Source of the DNA: Paractinoplanes bogorensis | GTDB lineage: Bacteria; Actinomycetota; Actinomycetes; Mycobacteriales; Micromonosporaceae | DNA: 64,000 nucleotides | Reading direction: 5' to 3' | Assembly: GCF_018829635.1 (NCBI RefSeq) | Contig: NZ_JAHKKG010000006.1 | Location: forward strand, 186,001-250,000 | Shown: piece after piece, positions 20,250 to 29,090 of the stretch | Position numbering within the stretch: position 1 is the stretch's first letter | Layout of the letters: each line of letters starts with the position of its first letter | Made by a program: the position numbers and the translations under genes | Notes under the pieces: model-generated | What the model saw: the letters and a program-made list of their open reading frames with translations, nothing else | Database searches by the model: none | Told to the model about the DNA's origin: nothing

Positions 20250-22382
20250 GTGCCAGACCCCTCCAGCTATCGCCCCGCCCCCGGCACCATTCCGGAGGCG
20301 CCGGGCGTCTACCGCTTCCGCGATCCGTCCGGCCGCGTCATCTACGTCGGCAAGGCGAAAAACCTGCGGAACCGGCTGAATTCCTACTTCGCCGACACGT
20401 GGTCGCTGCACGCGCGTACGCAGCAGATGGTCACCACGGCGGCCAGTGTGGACTGGGTGACCGTCGGCACCGAGGTCGAGGCGCTGCAGCTCGAGTTCTC
20501 CTGGATCAAGGAGTTCGACCCGCGCTTCAACGTGAAATACCGGGACGACAAGTCCTACCCGTTCCTGGCCGTGACGCTGAACGAGGAGTTCCCGCGACTG
20601 CAGGTGATGCGCGGTGCCAAGCGCAAAGGCGTCCGCTACTTCGGGCCCTACTCGCACGCGTGGGCCATCCGCGAGACGCTCGACCTGCTGCTCCGCGTCT
20701 TCCCGGCCCGCACCTGCTCGTCCGGCGTCTTCAAGCGGTCGGGCCAGATCGGCCGGCCGTGCCTGCTGGGCTACATCGGCAAGTGCTCGGCCCCGTGCGT
20801 CGGCACGGTCACCGCCGAGCAGCACCGGGCGATCGTCGACGACTTCTGCGACTTCATGGCGGGCAAGACCGACACGTTCGTCAAGCGGCTCGAGCGCGAC
20901 ATGATGGACGCCTCCGAGGCGCTCAACTTCGAACACGCGGCCCGGCTGCGCGACGACATCGCCGCTCTGCGGCGCGCGATGGAGAAACAGACCGTGGTGC
21001 TCGGCGACGGCACCGACGCCGACGTGGTCGCCTTCGCCGAAGACCCGCTCGAGGCCGCGGTGCAGGTCTTCCACGTCCGCGACGGGCGGGTCCGGGGCCA
21101 GCGCGGCTGGGTCGTGGAAAAGGTGGAGGATCTGACCACCGGTGACCTCGTCCACCACTTCTGCACGCAGATGTACGGCGAATCCCAGGGCGAGGGCGAC
21201 GTGCCGCGCGAGCTGCTCGTGCCCGCCCTGCCCGACGACGCCCCGGCCCTGGCCGACTGGCTCTCCGAGCACCGCGGCAGCCACGTGTCGCTGCGGGTGC
21301 CCCAGCGCGGCGACAAACGCGCCCTGATGGAGACGGTGGCCCGCAACGCCGGCGAGGTGCTGCAGCGGCACAAGCTGCGCCGCGCGGGCGACCTGACCAC
21401 CCGCAGCAAGGCGCTCGACGAGATCGCCGAGGCGCTCGGGCTCGACTCGGCGCCGCTGCGCATCGAGTGCTTCGACGTGTCCCAGATCCAGGGCACCGAC
21501 GTGGTCGCGTCGATGGTCGTCTTCGAGGACGGGCTGGCCCGCAAGAGCGAATATCGCCGGTTCGCGATCCGCGGCAACCCCGACGGCAGCGGCACCGACG
21601 ACCTGGCCGCGATGAGCGAGGTGATGCGGCGGCGGTTCGCGCGCTTCAAGGCCCAGCCCAGCGGTTCCCCGGATGACACCGCGCCCGACGAGTCGCCTTC
21701 CGACGACATCGCCACCAATGATCTGCCCGGCATCGACCCGCTGACCGGCAAGCCGCGCCGCTTCGCCTACCCACCGCAGCTGGTCGTCGTCGACGGCGGC
21801 CAGCCCCAGGTCAACGCGGTCGCCGCGGTGCTGTCCGACCTCGGCATCACGGATGTGGCGCTGTGCGGCCTGGCCAAGCGCCTGGAAGAGGTATGGCTGC
21901 CCGGCGACGACTACCCGGTCATCCTGCCCCGCACGTCCGAGGCGCTCTACCTGCTGCAGCGGGTCCGCGACGAGGCACACCGGTTCGCCATCACGTTCCA
22001 CCGGCAGCGGCGCTCCAAGCGGATGACCGCGTCGGCGCTCGACAACGTGCCCGGCCTGGGGGAGACCCGGCGTAAGGCGCTGCTGCGGCACTTCGGCTCG
22101 CTGAAGCGGTTGTCGGCGGCCACCCCGGAGGAGATCACCGAGGTGCCCGGCATCGGCCGCCGCACCGCCGAGGCGCTGCTGGCCGCGCTCAACCCCGAAG
22201 GCGCCACCAAGCCCGCCGCCGCGGAGGCCCCCGCCGAGCCGGGCGCCGTCCCGGTCGAGTCGGGCGCCGTCGCGGTCGAGTCGGGCGCCGTCCCGGCCGG
22301 TGGCGCGGGCCGCACCAAAGCCGGTGCCAACCGTTCGCAGGGGCCACAGCCCGCCCTCCCAAGGGGGAACCCCCGCCACTGA
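20250..22382 (+). CDS. uvrC: Excinuclease ABC subunit C
   Basis: 710 residues from GTG 20250, chosen because actinobacterial UvrC starts with xDPSxYRPAPG and because a TAGTGT -10-like hexamer ends 7 nt upstream (leaderless); an ATG at 20220 is in frame but upstream of that. Domains: GIY-YIG nuclease (VYRFRDPSGRVIYVGKAKNLRNRL), UVR motif binding UvrB (ALNFEHAARLRDDIAAL), RNase-H-like nuclease (IECFDVSQIQGTDVVASMVVF, VVDGGQPQVNA), helix-hairpin-helix (VPGLGETRRKALLRHFGS, VPGIGRRTAEALL). It makes both incisions in excision repair. The last ~55 residues are an unusual repetitive tail (PGAVPVESGAVAVESGAVPAGG) encoded by near-identical tandem 24-bp units. Confidence 0.97.
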   Translation: MPDPSSYRPAPGTIPEAPGVYRFRDPSGRVIYVGKAKNLRNRLNSYFADTWSLHARTQQMVTTAASVDWVTVGTEVEALQLEFSWIKEFDPRFNVKYRDDKSYPFLAVTLNEEFPRLQVMRGAKRKGVRYFGPYSHAWAIRETLDLLLRVFPARTCSSGVFKRSGQIGRPCLLGYIGKCSAPCVGTVTAEQHRAIVDDFCDFMAGKTDTFVKRLERDMMDASEALNFEHAARLRDDIAALRRAMEKQTVVLGDGTDADVVAFAEDPLEAAVQVFHVRDGRVRGQRGWVVEKVEDLTTGDLVHHFCTQMYGESQGEGDVPRELLVPALPDDAPALADWLSEHRGSHVSLRVPQRGDKRALMETVARNAGEVLQRHKLRRAGDLTTRSKALDEIAEALGLDSAPLRIECFDVSQIQGTDVVASMVVFEDGLARKSEYRRFAIRGNPDGSGTDDLAAMSEVMRRRFARFKAQPSGSPDDTAPDESPSDDIATNDLPGIDPLTGKPRRFAYPPQLVVVDGGQPQVNAVAAVLSDLGITDVALCGLAKRLEEVWLPGDDYPVILPRTSEALYLLQRVRDEAHRFAITFHRQRRSKRMTASALDNVPGLGETRRKALLRHFGSLKRLSAATPEEITEVPGIGRRTAEALLAALNPEGATKPAAAEAPAEPGAVPVESGAVAVESGAVPAGGAGRTKAGANRSQGPQPALPRGNPRH

Positions 22383-22408
22383 TCAGTATGAGGATTTCCG
22401 CCGATCTT

Positions 22409-22485
22409 GGCCGGGGCCTGTGGACAGAGCGAGACCGCGTCGGCCGGGGCCTGTGGACAACCCGTCGGGCCGCTCCGGCGACGGG
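22409..22485 (+). repeat. Direct repeat pair and hairpin between uvrC and rapZ
   Basis: GGCCGGGGCCTGTGGACA occurs exactly at 22409-22426 and 22442-22459 (33-bp period). It is followed by CCCGTCG/CGACGGG (22461-22467 and 22479-22485), a short hairpin that may end uvrC transcription. A TAGGAT hexamer at about 22606-22611 could serve the rapZ operon. Confidence 0.5.
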
Positions 22486-22659
22486 TAAGGTCGGCGCCGC
22501 CGCGAGCGGAACTTTCGGTGGCTCGATGTGGTTGTCACCACCGGGGCCGGCACACCGATCGGATGGACGACAAGCGTCCGGCACGATCGGGCGACCGGCT
22601 TCGGCCTAGGATGTTGTGTCCGCCGGGGGCGCGGGCGAAGCGACGCTGGGAGGCGTGCG

Positions 22660-23571
22660 TTGACGGAGTCGATGCCGGAGTTCGTGTCCGACGCGACCGA
22701 TCCCGACGAGGTGACCACCGATCTGGTGGTCGTGACCGGTGTTTCCGGCGGTGGGCGCAGCACGGTCGCCCGCGCGCTGGAAAATGTGGGCTTCTACGTG
22801 GTCGACAACCTGCCGCAGGCACTGATGCTCGACATGGCCCAGCTCGCCTTCCAGGCCGGCGGGGCCGCACGGCGTACGGCCATGGTTCTCGACGTGCGCA
22901 GCCGGGCGTTCTCGACCGACCTGGCCGCGGCCATCCACGCGTTGCGCGAGCGCGGCTTCTCGCCCCGGGTGGTGTTCGTCGACGCGGAAGACGACGTGCT
23001 CATCCGCCGGTTCGAGTCGGTCCGCCGCTCGCACCCGCTGCAGGGCGACGGCCGCCTGTCCGACGGCATCGCGGCCGAGCGCAAGCTGCTGGCCGAGGCC
23101 CGCGAGCAGTCCGATGTGATCATCGACACCAGCCACCTGAACGTGAACCAGCTGCGCCGCCGGGTCGAGGAACTGTTCGGCGGCGAGGACGTGCGGCGGC
23201 TGCGCATCACCGTGCTGTCGTTCGGCTTCAAGTACGGTCTGCCGCCCGACGCCGACTACGTGATGGACGCCCGGTTCCTGCCCAACCCGTTCTGGGTGCC
23301 CGACCTGCGCGATCACACCGGACTGGAGGAAGCGGTCAGCACCTACGTGCTCGACCAGGAGGGTGCCGGTGACTTCGTGAAGACGTACGCGGGACTGATC
23401 GCCGCCACCGCCCCCGGCTTCGAGCGTGAGGGCAAGCGCTACCTGACCGTGGCCGTCGGCTGCACCGGCGGCAAGCACCGCAGCGTCGCGATCTCCGAGG
23501 AGCTGACCGCCCAGCTGCGCGACATGCGCCTGTCCGCCCACGCCTCGCACCGCGATCTGGGGCGGGAGTGA
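22660..23571 (+). CDS. rapZ: RNase adapter RapZ / nucleotide-binding protein
   Basis: 303 residues from TTG 22660, selected because GGGAGG (22648-22653) is 6 nt upstream; the ATG at 22672 is too far from it. The N-terminus has a P-loop VTGVSGGGRST in which Arg replaces the usual Lys, as is common in actinobacteria. The C-terminus carries SFGFKYGLPPDADYVMDARFLPNPFW and GCTGGKHRSVAISE, signatures of the YvcJ/RapZ family. RapZ senses amino-sugar status and guides RNase E in enterobacteria; in Gram-positives its role is less clear. It overlaps yvcK by 4 bp in the conserved rapZ-yvcK-whiA order. Confidence 0.93.
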   Translation: MTESMPEFVSDATDPDEVTTDLVVVTGVSGGGRSTVARALENVGFYVVDNLPQALMLDMAQLAFQAGGAARRTAMVLDVRSRAFSTDLAAAIHALRERGFSPRVVFVDAEDDVLIRRFESVRRSHPLQGDGRLSDGIAAERKLLAEAREQSDVIIDTSHLNVNQLRRRVEELFGGEDVRRLRITVLSFGFKYGLPPDADYVMDARFLPNPFWVPDLRDHTGLEEAVSTYVLDQEGAGDFVKTYAGLIAATAPGFEREGKRYLTVAVGCTGGKHRSVAISEELTAQLRDMRLSAHASHRDLGRE

Positions 23572-24548
23572 CCGTGCGGGTGGTCGCGTTCGGCGGCGGC
23601 CACGGGCTGAGCGCGTCGCTCCGCGCGCTCCGCAGCGTCGCGCCCACCCTCGACCTCGACATCACGGCCGTGGTGACGGTGGGCGACGACGGGGGGTCGA
23701 GCGGCCGGCTCCTCGCCGAGCGTGATGCGCTGCTGCCCCCGGGCGACCTGCGGCAGGCCCTGGCCGCGTTGGCCGACGACCAGCCGGTCACCCAGCGCAC
23801 CGCCACCCTGTTGCAATACCGCTTCGCCGAGATGCCGGCCCTGGGTGCCGCCGGTCCCGACCCACTGGTCGGGCACGCCGTGGGCAACCTGCTGCTGCTC
23901 GGGCTGATGGAGATGCTGGGCGACCCGGTGCAGGCCCTCGACCACGCGGCCGCGATGGTGGGCGCGCGCGGCCGGGTGCTGCCGATGGCCCGGCACGCGA
24001 TCGGCATCGAGGCCGACATGCGCGGGGCCGACCCGGAGCGTCCGTACGAGGTCGTCACCGTCCGCGGTCAGCACGCCGTCGCGGTCGCGCACGGCCATGT
24101 CGAGGCCGTACGCATCCACCCGGCCGACCCGCCGGTGTGCGCGCAGGCCATTGCCGCGATCGACGCCGCCGACTGGTTGATCTTCGGGCCGGGCAGCTGG
24201 TTCACCAGCGTGCTGCCGCACCTGATGGTGCCCGGGCTGGCCGAGGCGATCATGAAAAGCCCGGCCCGGCGGCTGGTGACCCTCAACCTGGCTACCGAGA
24301 ACGAGACGCTCGGCCTGTCCGTGGCCGACCACCTGGCCGCCCTGCACTCCTATCTGCCCGGCCTGCGGGTCGACGCCGTGCTGGCCGACGGCCGCTGGGT
24401 GGGGGAGCCGGAGCCCGTACGGCGGGCGGCCGAGGCTCTCGGTGCCCGTCTCGTGTTGGCACCTGTGGCCGTTGCGGACGGCAGTCCCAGGCATGATCCT
24501 GAGTCGTTGGGCGTTGCCCTGGTGCCCCTACTGGGCGCCGCTCGTTAA
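23568..24548 (+). CDS. yvcK: Gluconeogenesis factor YvcK (CofD-like)
   Basis: 326 residues, starting GTG 23568 inside the rapZ stop (GTG 23574 is an alternative with better spacing from GGGAG). Diagnostic segments: VVAFGGGHGLSASLRALR, VVTVGDDGGSSGRL, LPPGDLRQALAAL, VGHAVGNLLLLGLM and IFGPGSWFTSVLPHLMVPG. YvcK/CuvA binds UDP-GlcNAc and affects carbon flux and cell-wall metabolism in Bacillus and mycobacteria. Its location between rapZ and whiA, and close to gap-pgk-tpiA, fits a role linking envelope and central carbon metabolism. Confidence 0.94.
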   Translation: MTVRVVAFGGGHGLSASLRALRSVAPTLDLDITAVVTVGDDGGSSGRLLAERDALLPPGDLRQALAALADDQPVTQRTATLLQYRFAEMPALGAAGPDPLVGHAVGNLLLLGLMEMLGDPVQALDHAAAMVGARGRVLPMARHAIGIEADMRGADPERPYEVVTVRGQHAVAVAHGHVEAVRIHPADPPVCAQAIAAIDAADWLIFGPGSWFTSVLPHLMVPGLAEAIMKSPARRLVTLNLATENETLGLSVADHLAALHSYLPGLRVDAVLADGRWVGEPEPVRRAAEALGARLVLAPVAVADGSPRHDPESLGVALVPLLGAAR

Positions 24549-24606
24549 GCAGACGGCGTATTGCGGCACTCCCTGTTCAAGATCCGGCGCATGAGGTGAC
24601 AACACG

Positions 24607-25587
24607 ATGGCTATGACGGCAGCGGTCAAGGACGAGCTGAGCCGGGTCGACGTGCCCAAGCCCTGCTGCCGGCGGGCCGAGATGGCGGCCCTGCTCCGGT
24701 TCGCCGGGGGCCTGCACATCGTCTCGGGCCGGGTGGTGGTCGAGGCGGAACTGGACACCGGCGCGGTGGCCCGGCGACTGCGGCGCGAGATCGCCGACGT
24801 CTACGGCTACCCGAGCGAGGTACACGTGCTCGCGTCCGGCGGCCTGCGCAAGGGCAGCCACTACATCGTCCGCATCGTCAAGGACGGCGAGGCCCTGGCC
24901 CGGCAGACCGGCCTGCTCGACGTGCGTGGCCGGCCCGTCCGGGGCCTCCCGCCGCACGTGGTCTCGGCCAACGTGTGCTGCGCGGTGGCCGCGTGGCGCG
25001 GGGCGTTCATGGCACACGGCTCGCTGACCGAGCCCGGCCGGTCGAGCGCGCTCGAGATCACCTGCCCCGGCCCCGAGGCGGCGCTGGCGCTGCGCGGGGC
25101 GGCCCGGCGGATCGGCATCACGGCCAAGGAGCGCGAGGTCCGCGGGGTCGACCGGGTGGTGATCAAGGACGGCGACGCGATCGCCGCGCTGCTCACCCGG
25201 ATCGGCGCCCACGCCAGCGTGCTGGCCTGGGAGGAACGCCGGGTGCGGCGCGAGGTGCGGGCCACGGCCAACCGCCTGGCCAACTTCGACGACGCCAACC
25301 TGCGCCGCTCGGCCCGCGCCGCCGTGGCCGCGGCGGCCCGGGTCACCCGGGCGCTCGAGATCCTGGCCGACGAGGCCCCCAACCACCTGACCTCGGCCGG
25401 TCAGCTGCGCCTGGAGCACCGGCAGGCGTCGCTCGAGGAGCTGGGCGCACTGGCCGATCCGCCGCTGACGAAGGATGCCATCGCCGGCCGTATAAGGCGT
25501 CTGCTCGCCCTCGCCGACAAGCGCGCCCGCGACCTGGGCATCCCCGACACCGAGGCCGCCGTGACCCCCGAGATGATGGCCTGCTGA
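24607..25587 (+). CDS. whiA: Sporulation transcription factor WhiA
   Basis: 326 residues. Starts MTAAVKDELSRV after a GAGGTGACAACACG leader, contains the LAGLIDADG-like N-terminal domain (CCRRAEMAALLRFAGGLHI; AWRGAFMAHGSLTEPGRSSALEI) and the C-terminal helix-turn-helix (LTSAGQLRLEHRQASLEELGALADPPLTKDAIAGRIRRL). WhiA acts with WhiB to trigger sporulation septation in Streptomyces. It is 58 bp after yvcK in the usual cluster, and indicates a sporulating actinomycete. Confidence 0.97.
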   Translation: MAMTAAVKDELSRVDVPKPCCRRAEMAALLRFAGGLHIVSGRVVVEAELDTGAVARRLRREIADVYGYPSEVHVLASGGLRKGSHYIVRIVKDGEALARQTGLLDVRGRPVRGLPPHVVSANVCCAVAAWRGAFMAHGSLTEPGRSSALEITCPGPEAALALRGAARRIGITAKEREVRGVDRVVIKDGDAIAALLTRIGAHASVLAWEERRVRREVRATANRLANFDDANLRRSARAAVAAAARVTRALEILADEAPNHLTSAGQLRLEHRQASLEELGALADPPLTKDAIAGRIRRLLALADKRARDLGIPDTEAAVTPEMMAC

Positions 25588-25588
25588 G

Positions 25589-25624
25589 TTGTCGTGCGAC
25601 AAGCTGACGTGTGACGACTTGTCG
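25589..25624. promoter_or_regulatory. Cluster of TTGTCG dyads upstream of the coiled-coil gene
   Basis: TTGTCGTGCGACAA (25589-25602) is a perfect 14-bp palindrome, and CGACAAG (25597-25603) is repeated in inverted form as CTTGTCG (25618-25624). Overlapping half-sites this regular look like an operator; a role as whiA terminator is an alternative. Regulator unknown. Confidence 0.35.
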
Positions 25625-25700
25625 CTTGTTCAGATGACGCAAGATTGCCACGCCCGGGAGCTCTTACCGCTGCTCGAAAATCTTCGGAACACTCTTCGTC

Positions 25701-26471
25701 ATGGCAAGCAACAAGGACTTTGACGAACGGCTCACAGCGGTCGAGACTCAGCTCAAGGAGGTGCGGACTTTGGCGGCGGGAGCAAGTCAGGACGCAGGGG
25801 ACTACCAGGCTGCTTTGCGCGGGCACAAGATGTCGCTCGAGGCGTTGAACGTGACGCAACGCCAGCAGTTCGAGGTGCTGAAGGGCCTGGCGGAGAGCCA
25901 GCTCACGCAGTTCGCCGAGCTGGGGGTGACCCAGCTCGACCAGTCCAATCACCTGCGGGCGATCAGCACGCAGATGGAGGGCATGTCCGGCGACCTGCGA
26001 GGGCTTCGCGATACCCAGCTCGAGCAGCATGCGGTGCTGGAGAAGTTGCAGGAAGCCGAGTTGCGCCAGTGGGCGGAGATGCAAGAGATCCGCAGGACTC
26101 AACTCAAGCACTACGCCGATAACAAGGCGGAAATCAAGACGCTCAAGGGCGACGTGTCGACGCTCAAGGGCGACGTGTCGACGCTCAAGACCGATGTGGG
26201 TGAGCTCAAGAGCGATGTGGGTGAGCTCAAGAGCGATGTGTCGACGCTCAAGACCGATGTGTCGACGCTCAAGAGCGATGTGGGTGAGCTCAAGAGCGAT
26301 GTGTCGACGCTCAAGAGCGATGTGGGTGAGCTCAAGAGCGATGTGTCGACGCTCAAGACCGATGTGTCGACGCTCAAGGGCGATGTGGGTGAGCTCAAGC
26401 AGGGCATGACACGTATCGAGAGGATGCTGGAGCGGCTGAGCGACAGCTCCGACGACAACCAGGAGTCCTGA
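25701..26471 (+). CDS. Heptad-repeat coiled-coil protein, unknown function
   Basis: 256 residues from ATG 25701. It is charged and helical throughout, with no signal peptide, no cysteine and no membrane segment. Residues ~147-230 are twelve consecutive heptads of the form [TE]LK[GST]DV[SG], a textbook two-stranded coiled coil with Leu and Val at the core positions. The upstream half (KLAESQLTQFAEL-like, QLEQHAVLEKLQEAELRQWAEMQEIRRTQ) is also coiled-coil-like. Functions consistent with this include scaffold or cytoskeletal proteins; none can be assigned. It separates whiA from gap, which are usually closer neighbours in actinomycetes. Confidence 0.75.
   Translation: MASNKDFDERLTAVETQLKEVRTLAAGASQDAGDYQAALRGHKMSLEALNVTQRQQFEVLKGLAESQLTQFAELGVTQLDQSNHLRAISTQMEGMSGDLRGLRDTQLEQHAVLEKLQEAELRQWAEMQEIRRTQLKHYADNKAEIKTLKGDVSTLKGDVSTLKTDVGELKSDVGELKSDVSTLKTDVSTLKSDVGELKSDVSTLKSDVGELKSDVSTLKTDVSTLKGDVGELKQGMTRIERMLERLSDSSDDNQES
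26139..26390 (+). repeat. Twelve in-frame 21-bp repeats encoding heptads
   Basis: Twelve tandem 21-bp units, each of the type (ACG/GAG)CTCAAG(ACC/AGC/GGC)GATGT(G/T..), begin at 26139 and end at 26390, in the reading frame of the coiled-coil gene. Units are nearly identical at DNA level, so copy number is probably variable by slippage or recombination in steps of seven residues. Confidence 0.9.
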
Positions 26472-26491
26472 ATTCGCTCGCGTGAGCGGGC

Positions 26492-26534
26492 GCTTCCGGC
26501 CCCGGCGGGTGACCACCGGGGCCGGGCCGGAAGC
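26492..26534 (+). terminator. Hairpin after the coiled-coil gene
   Basis: GCTTCCGGCCCCGG (26492-26505) faces CCGGGGCCGGGCCGGAAGC (26516-26534), giving two stacked stems (GGCCCCGG/CCGGGGCC and GCTTCCGG/CCGGAAGC) with a small bulge and a 10-nt loop, 20 bp after the stop. Confidence 0.65.
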
Positions 26535-26889
26535 CGCGTATGGCCCGGTGTTGCACTCAGCCGGTGCCAACGCCCGGTTCGGGCCCGTTGCGGTTGGTGA
26601 CGGTGACGTCGCGTACGGGAAAAGGGTTTTCGAAGAAGAGAAGCGCAGGTTAACGGTGGGACATCGTCACGGTTAGGTTGCGACCCCTGGGAAAAGTCTC
26701 GCCGGGCCTCGGATAGGGTCTTACCGACGGCGACGGTGCCGGCAAGCTCGGCCGACCGCGCTGTGCGCCGCCCTCAAAGGCCCGGCGCCGCGGCGACCGG
26801 ACGCCCCTCTGCCGGCCCTCGACATGGTCGGCAACGCAGACCCTCCGCCGGTCGCATAACCCGGCGGACCGAAACGAGGAGATCCACCT
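26535..26889. other. Upstream region of the glycolytic operon, no gene seen
   Basis: 355 bp without a convincing coding frame. A TAGGGT hexamer at 26714-26719 and a TTGCGA at 26678-26683 are possible promoter parts but their spacing (30 nt) does not fit one promoter. GAGGAG lies just before the gap start. The region presumably carries the gap-pgk-tpiA promoter. Confidence 0.4.
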
Positions 26890-27891
26890 GTGACCATCCG
26901 GGTTGGCATCAACGGCTTCGGCCGTATCGGCCGCAACTTCTTCCGGGCGGCCGCCGCCTCGGGTGCGGACATCGAGATCGTCGGCGTGAACGACCTGACC
27001 GACAACGCGACGCTCGCGCACCTGCTCAAGTACGACTCGATCCTGGGCCGTCTGGGCGCCGAGGTGAAGGCCACCGCCGACGAGATCACCGTCGGGGGCA
27101 AGACCTTCAAGGCGTTCGCCGAGCGTGACCCCAACAACCTGCCCTGGGGCGACCTGGGTGCCGACGTCGTGATCGAGTCGACCGGCTTCTTCACCGACGC
27201 CTCGAAGGCCAAGGCGCACATCGACAAGGGCGCCAAGAAGGTCATCATCTCGGCCCCGGCCAAGAACGAAGACATCACCATCGTCATGGGTGTCAACGAC
27301 AACCTGTACGACGGCGCGCAGCACTCGATCATCTCGAACGCGTCCTGCACGACCAACTGCCTCGCCCCGATGGCGAAGGTTCTGAACGACACGTTCGGGA
27401 TCGAAAAGGGTCTGATGACCACGATCCACGCGTACACCCAGGACCAGAACCTGCAGGACGGCCCGCACAAGGACCTGCGTCGCGCCCGCGCCGCCGCCCT
27501 CAACATCGTGCCGACCTCGACCGGTGCCGCCAAGGCCGTCAGCCTGGTGCTGCCGGAGCTCAAGGGCAAGCTCGACGGCTTCGCGCTGCGGGTGCCGATC
27601 CCCACCGGCTCGGCCACCGACCTGACCTTCACCTCGGCCCGTGACACCACGGTCGACGAGGTCAACGCCGCCATCAAGGCCGCCGCCGAGGGCCCGCTCA
27701 AGGGCATCCTGGTCTACACCGAGGACGAGATCGTCTCCTCGGACATCGTCACCGACCCGGCCTCCTGCATCTTCGACGCCGGCCTGACCAAGGTCATCGG
27801 CGGCAACCAGGTCAAGGTCGTCGGCTGGTACGACAACGAGTGGGGCTACTCGAACCGCCTCGTCGACCTGGTCAAGCTCGTCGGAGCCTGA
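26890..27891 (+). CDS. gap: Glyceraldehyde-3-phosphate dehydrogenase
   Basis: 333 residues from GTG 26890 (GAGGAG upstream). NAD-binding GINGFGRIGRNFFR, catalytic NASCTTNC with Cys153, His180 in TTIHAYTQDQ, and WYDNEWGYSNRL near the C-terminus identify type I GAPDH, converting glyceraldehyde 3-phosphate to 1,3-bisphosphoglycerate in the cytoplasm. First gene of gap-pgk-tpiA, with pgk starting 2 nt after its stop. Confidence 0.98.
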   Translation: MTIRVGINGFGRIGRNFFRAAAASGADIEIVGVNDLTDNATLAHLLKYDSILGRLGAEVKATADEITVGGKTFKAFAERDPNNLPWGDLGADVVIESTGFFTDASKAKAHIDKGAKKVIISAPAKNEDITIVMGVNDNLYDGAQHSIISNASCTTNCLAPMAKVLNDTFGIEKGLMTTIHAYTQDQNLQDGPHKDLRRARAAALNIVPTSTGAAKAVSLVLPELKGKLDGFALRVPIPTGSATDLTFTSARDTTVDEVNAAIKAAAEGPLKGILVYTEDEIVSSDIVTDPASCIFDAGLTKVIGGNQVKVVGWYDNEWGYSNRLVDLVKLVGA

Positions 27892-27893
27892 TC

Positions 27894-29090
27894 TTGAAGA
27901 CTCTCGACGACCTGCTCGGCGAGGGTGTTACGGGTCGGCGCGTCATCGTGCGCGCCGACCTGAACGTCCCGTTCGACAAGGCCAACCCGGGCGTCATCAG
28001 CGACGACGGCCGCGCCCGCGCGGTGCTGCCGACGCTGATCGCGCTGCGTGACGCGGGTGCCCGCGTCATCGTGATGTCGCACCTGGGCCGTCCGAAGGGC
28101 GCGCCCGACCCCAAGTACACCCTCGCCCCGGTCGCCACGCGGCTCGGCGAGCTGCTGGGTTCGCCGGTCGTTTTCGCGTCCGACACCGTCGGTGACGACG
28201 CGCGCGAAAAGGCGGCCGCGCTGCAGGACGGCCAGGTGCTGCTTCTCGAGAACCTGCGCTTCAACGAGGGCGAGACCTCGAAGGACGACGCGTCGCGCGC
28301 GGCGTTCGCCGCTGAGCTGGCTGCATTCGCCGACTTCTACGTGGACGACGCCTTCGGCGCTGTGCACCGCAAGCACGCCTCGGTGTACGACGTGCCGGCG
28401 ATCCTGCCGCACTTTGGCGGCGGCCTCGTCAACAAAGAGGTCGAGGTCCTCAAGAAGGTGAGCGAGAGCCCCGAGCAGCCGTACGTGGTCGTGCTCGGTG
28501 GGTCGAAGGTCTCCGACAAGCTCGCGGTGATCAAGGCCCTTCTGCCCAAGGTCGACAAGCTCCTGGTCGGCGGCGGCATGTGCTTCACCTTCCTCAAGGC
28601 CCAGGGCCACGAGGTCGGAAAGTCGCTGCTCGAGGCCGAGATGATCGACACCTGCAGTGCGCTGCTGGCCGAGGCTCAGGGCCGGATCGTGCTGCCGGTC
28701 GACGTGGTCGCGGCGACCGAGTTCTCGGCCGACGCCGACTCCGTGACGGTGCCCGCATCCGAGATCCCGGCCGACCGGCTCGGCCTCGACATCGGCCCCG
28801 AGTCGGTGGCGCTGTTCGCCGAGGCCATCGGTAGCGCCCGGACGGTCTTCTGGAACGGCCCGATGGGCGTGTTCGAGCTGGCCCCGTTCGCGGCCGGCAC
28901 CCGGGGTGTGGCCGAGGCGATCACCAAGATCGACGGCTTCTCGGTCGTCGGCGGCGGTGACTCGGCCGCGGCCGTACGCGCGCTCGGCCTGGACGAGAGC
29001 GCCTTCGGGCACATCTCGACGGGTGGCGGCGCCTCCCTGGAGTACCTCGAGGGCAAGACCCTCCCCGGCATCGAAGCACTGGAGAAGTAA
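27894..29090 (+). CDS. pgk: Phosphoglycerate kinase
   Basis: 398 residues from TTG 27894, matching the usual MKTLDDL start; the only upstream alternatives lie inside gap. Typical segments: RRVIVRADLNVPFD, VIVMSHLGRPKG, LLLENLRFNEGE, DAFGAVHRKHAS, VVVLGGSKVSDKLAVI and the C-terminal VVGGGDSAAAV with ISTGGGASLEYLEG. Transfers phosphate from 1,3-bisphosphoglycerate to ADP. Its stop shares one base with the tpiA start (TAATG). Confidence 0.98.
   Translation: MKTLDDLLGEGVTGRRVIVRADLNVPFDKANPGVISDDGRARAVLPTLIALRDAGARVIVMSHLGRPKGAPDPKYTLAPVATRLGELLGSPVVFASDTVGDDAREKAAALQDGQVLLLENLRFNEGETSKDDASRAAFAAELAAFADFYVDDAFGAVHRKHASVYDVPAILPHFGGGLVNKEVEVLKKVSESPEQPYVVVLGGSKVSDKLAVIKALLPKVDKLLVGGGMCFTFLKAQGHEVGKSLLEAEMIDTCSALLAEAQGRIVLPVDVVAATEFSADADSVTVPASEIPADRLGLDIGPESVALFAEAIGSARTVFWNGPMGVFELAPFAAGTRGVAEAITKIDGFSVVGGGDSAAAVRALGLDESAFGHISTGGGASLEYLEGKTLPGIEALEK

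Noticed and set aside
26139..26390. Regular 21-bp repeats as a CRISPR array
   Set aside because: Units are contiguous without unique spacers, are in frame and encode heptads; no cas genes.
25401..26570. Minus-strand frame with repeated ELTHIALERRHIALE-like units
   Set aside because: Mirror image of the plus-strand heptad repeats; no start site and no matching family.
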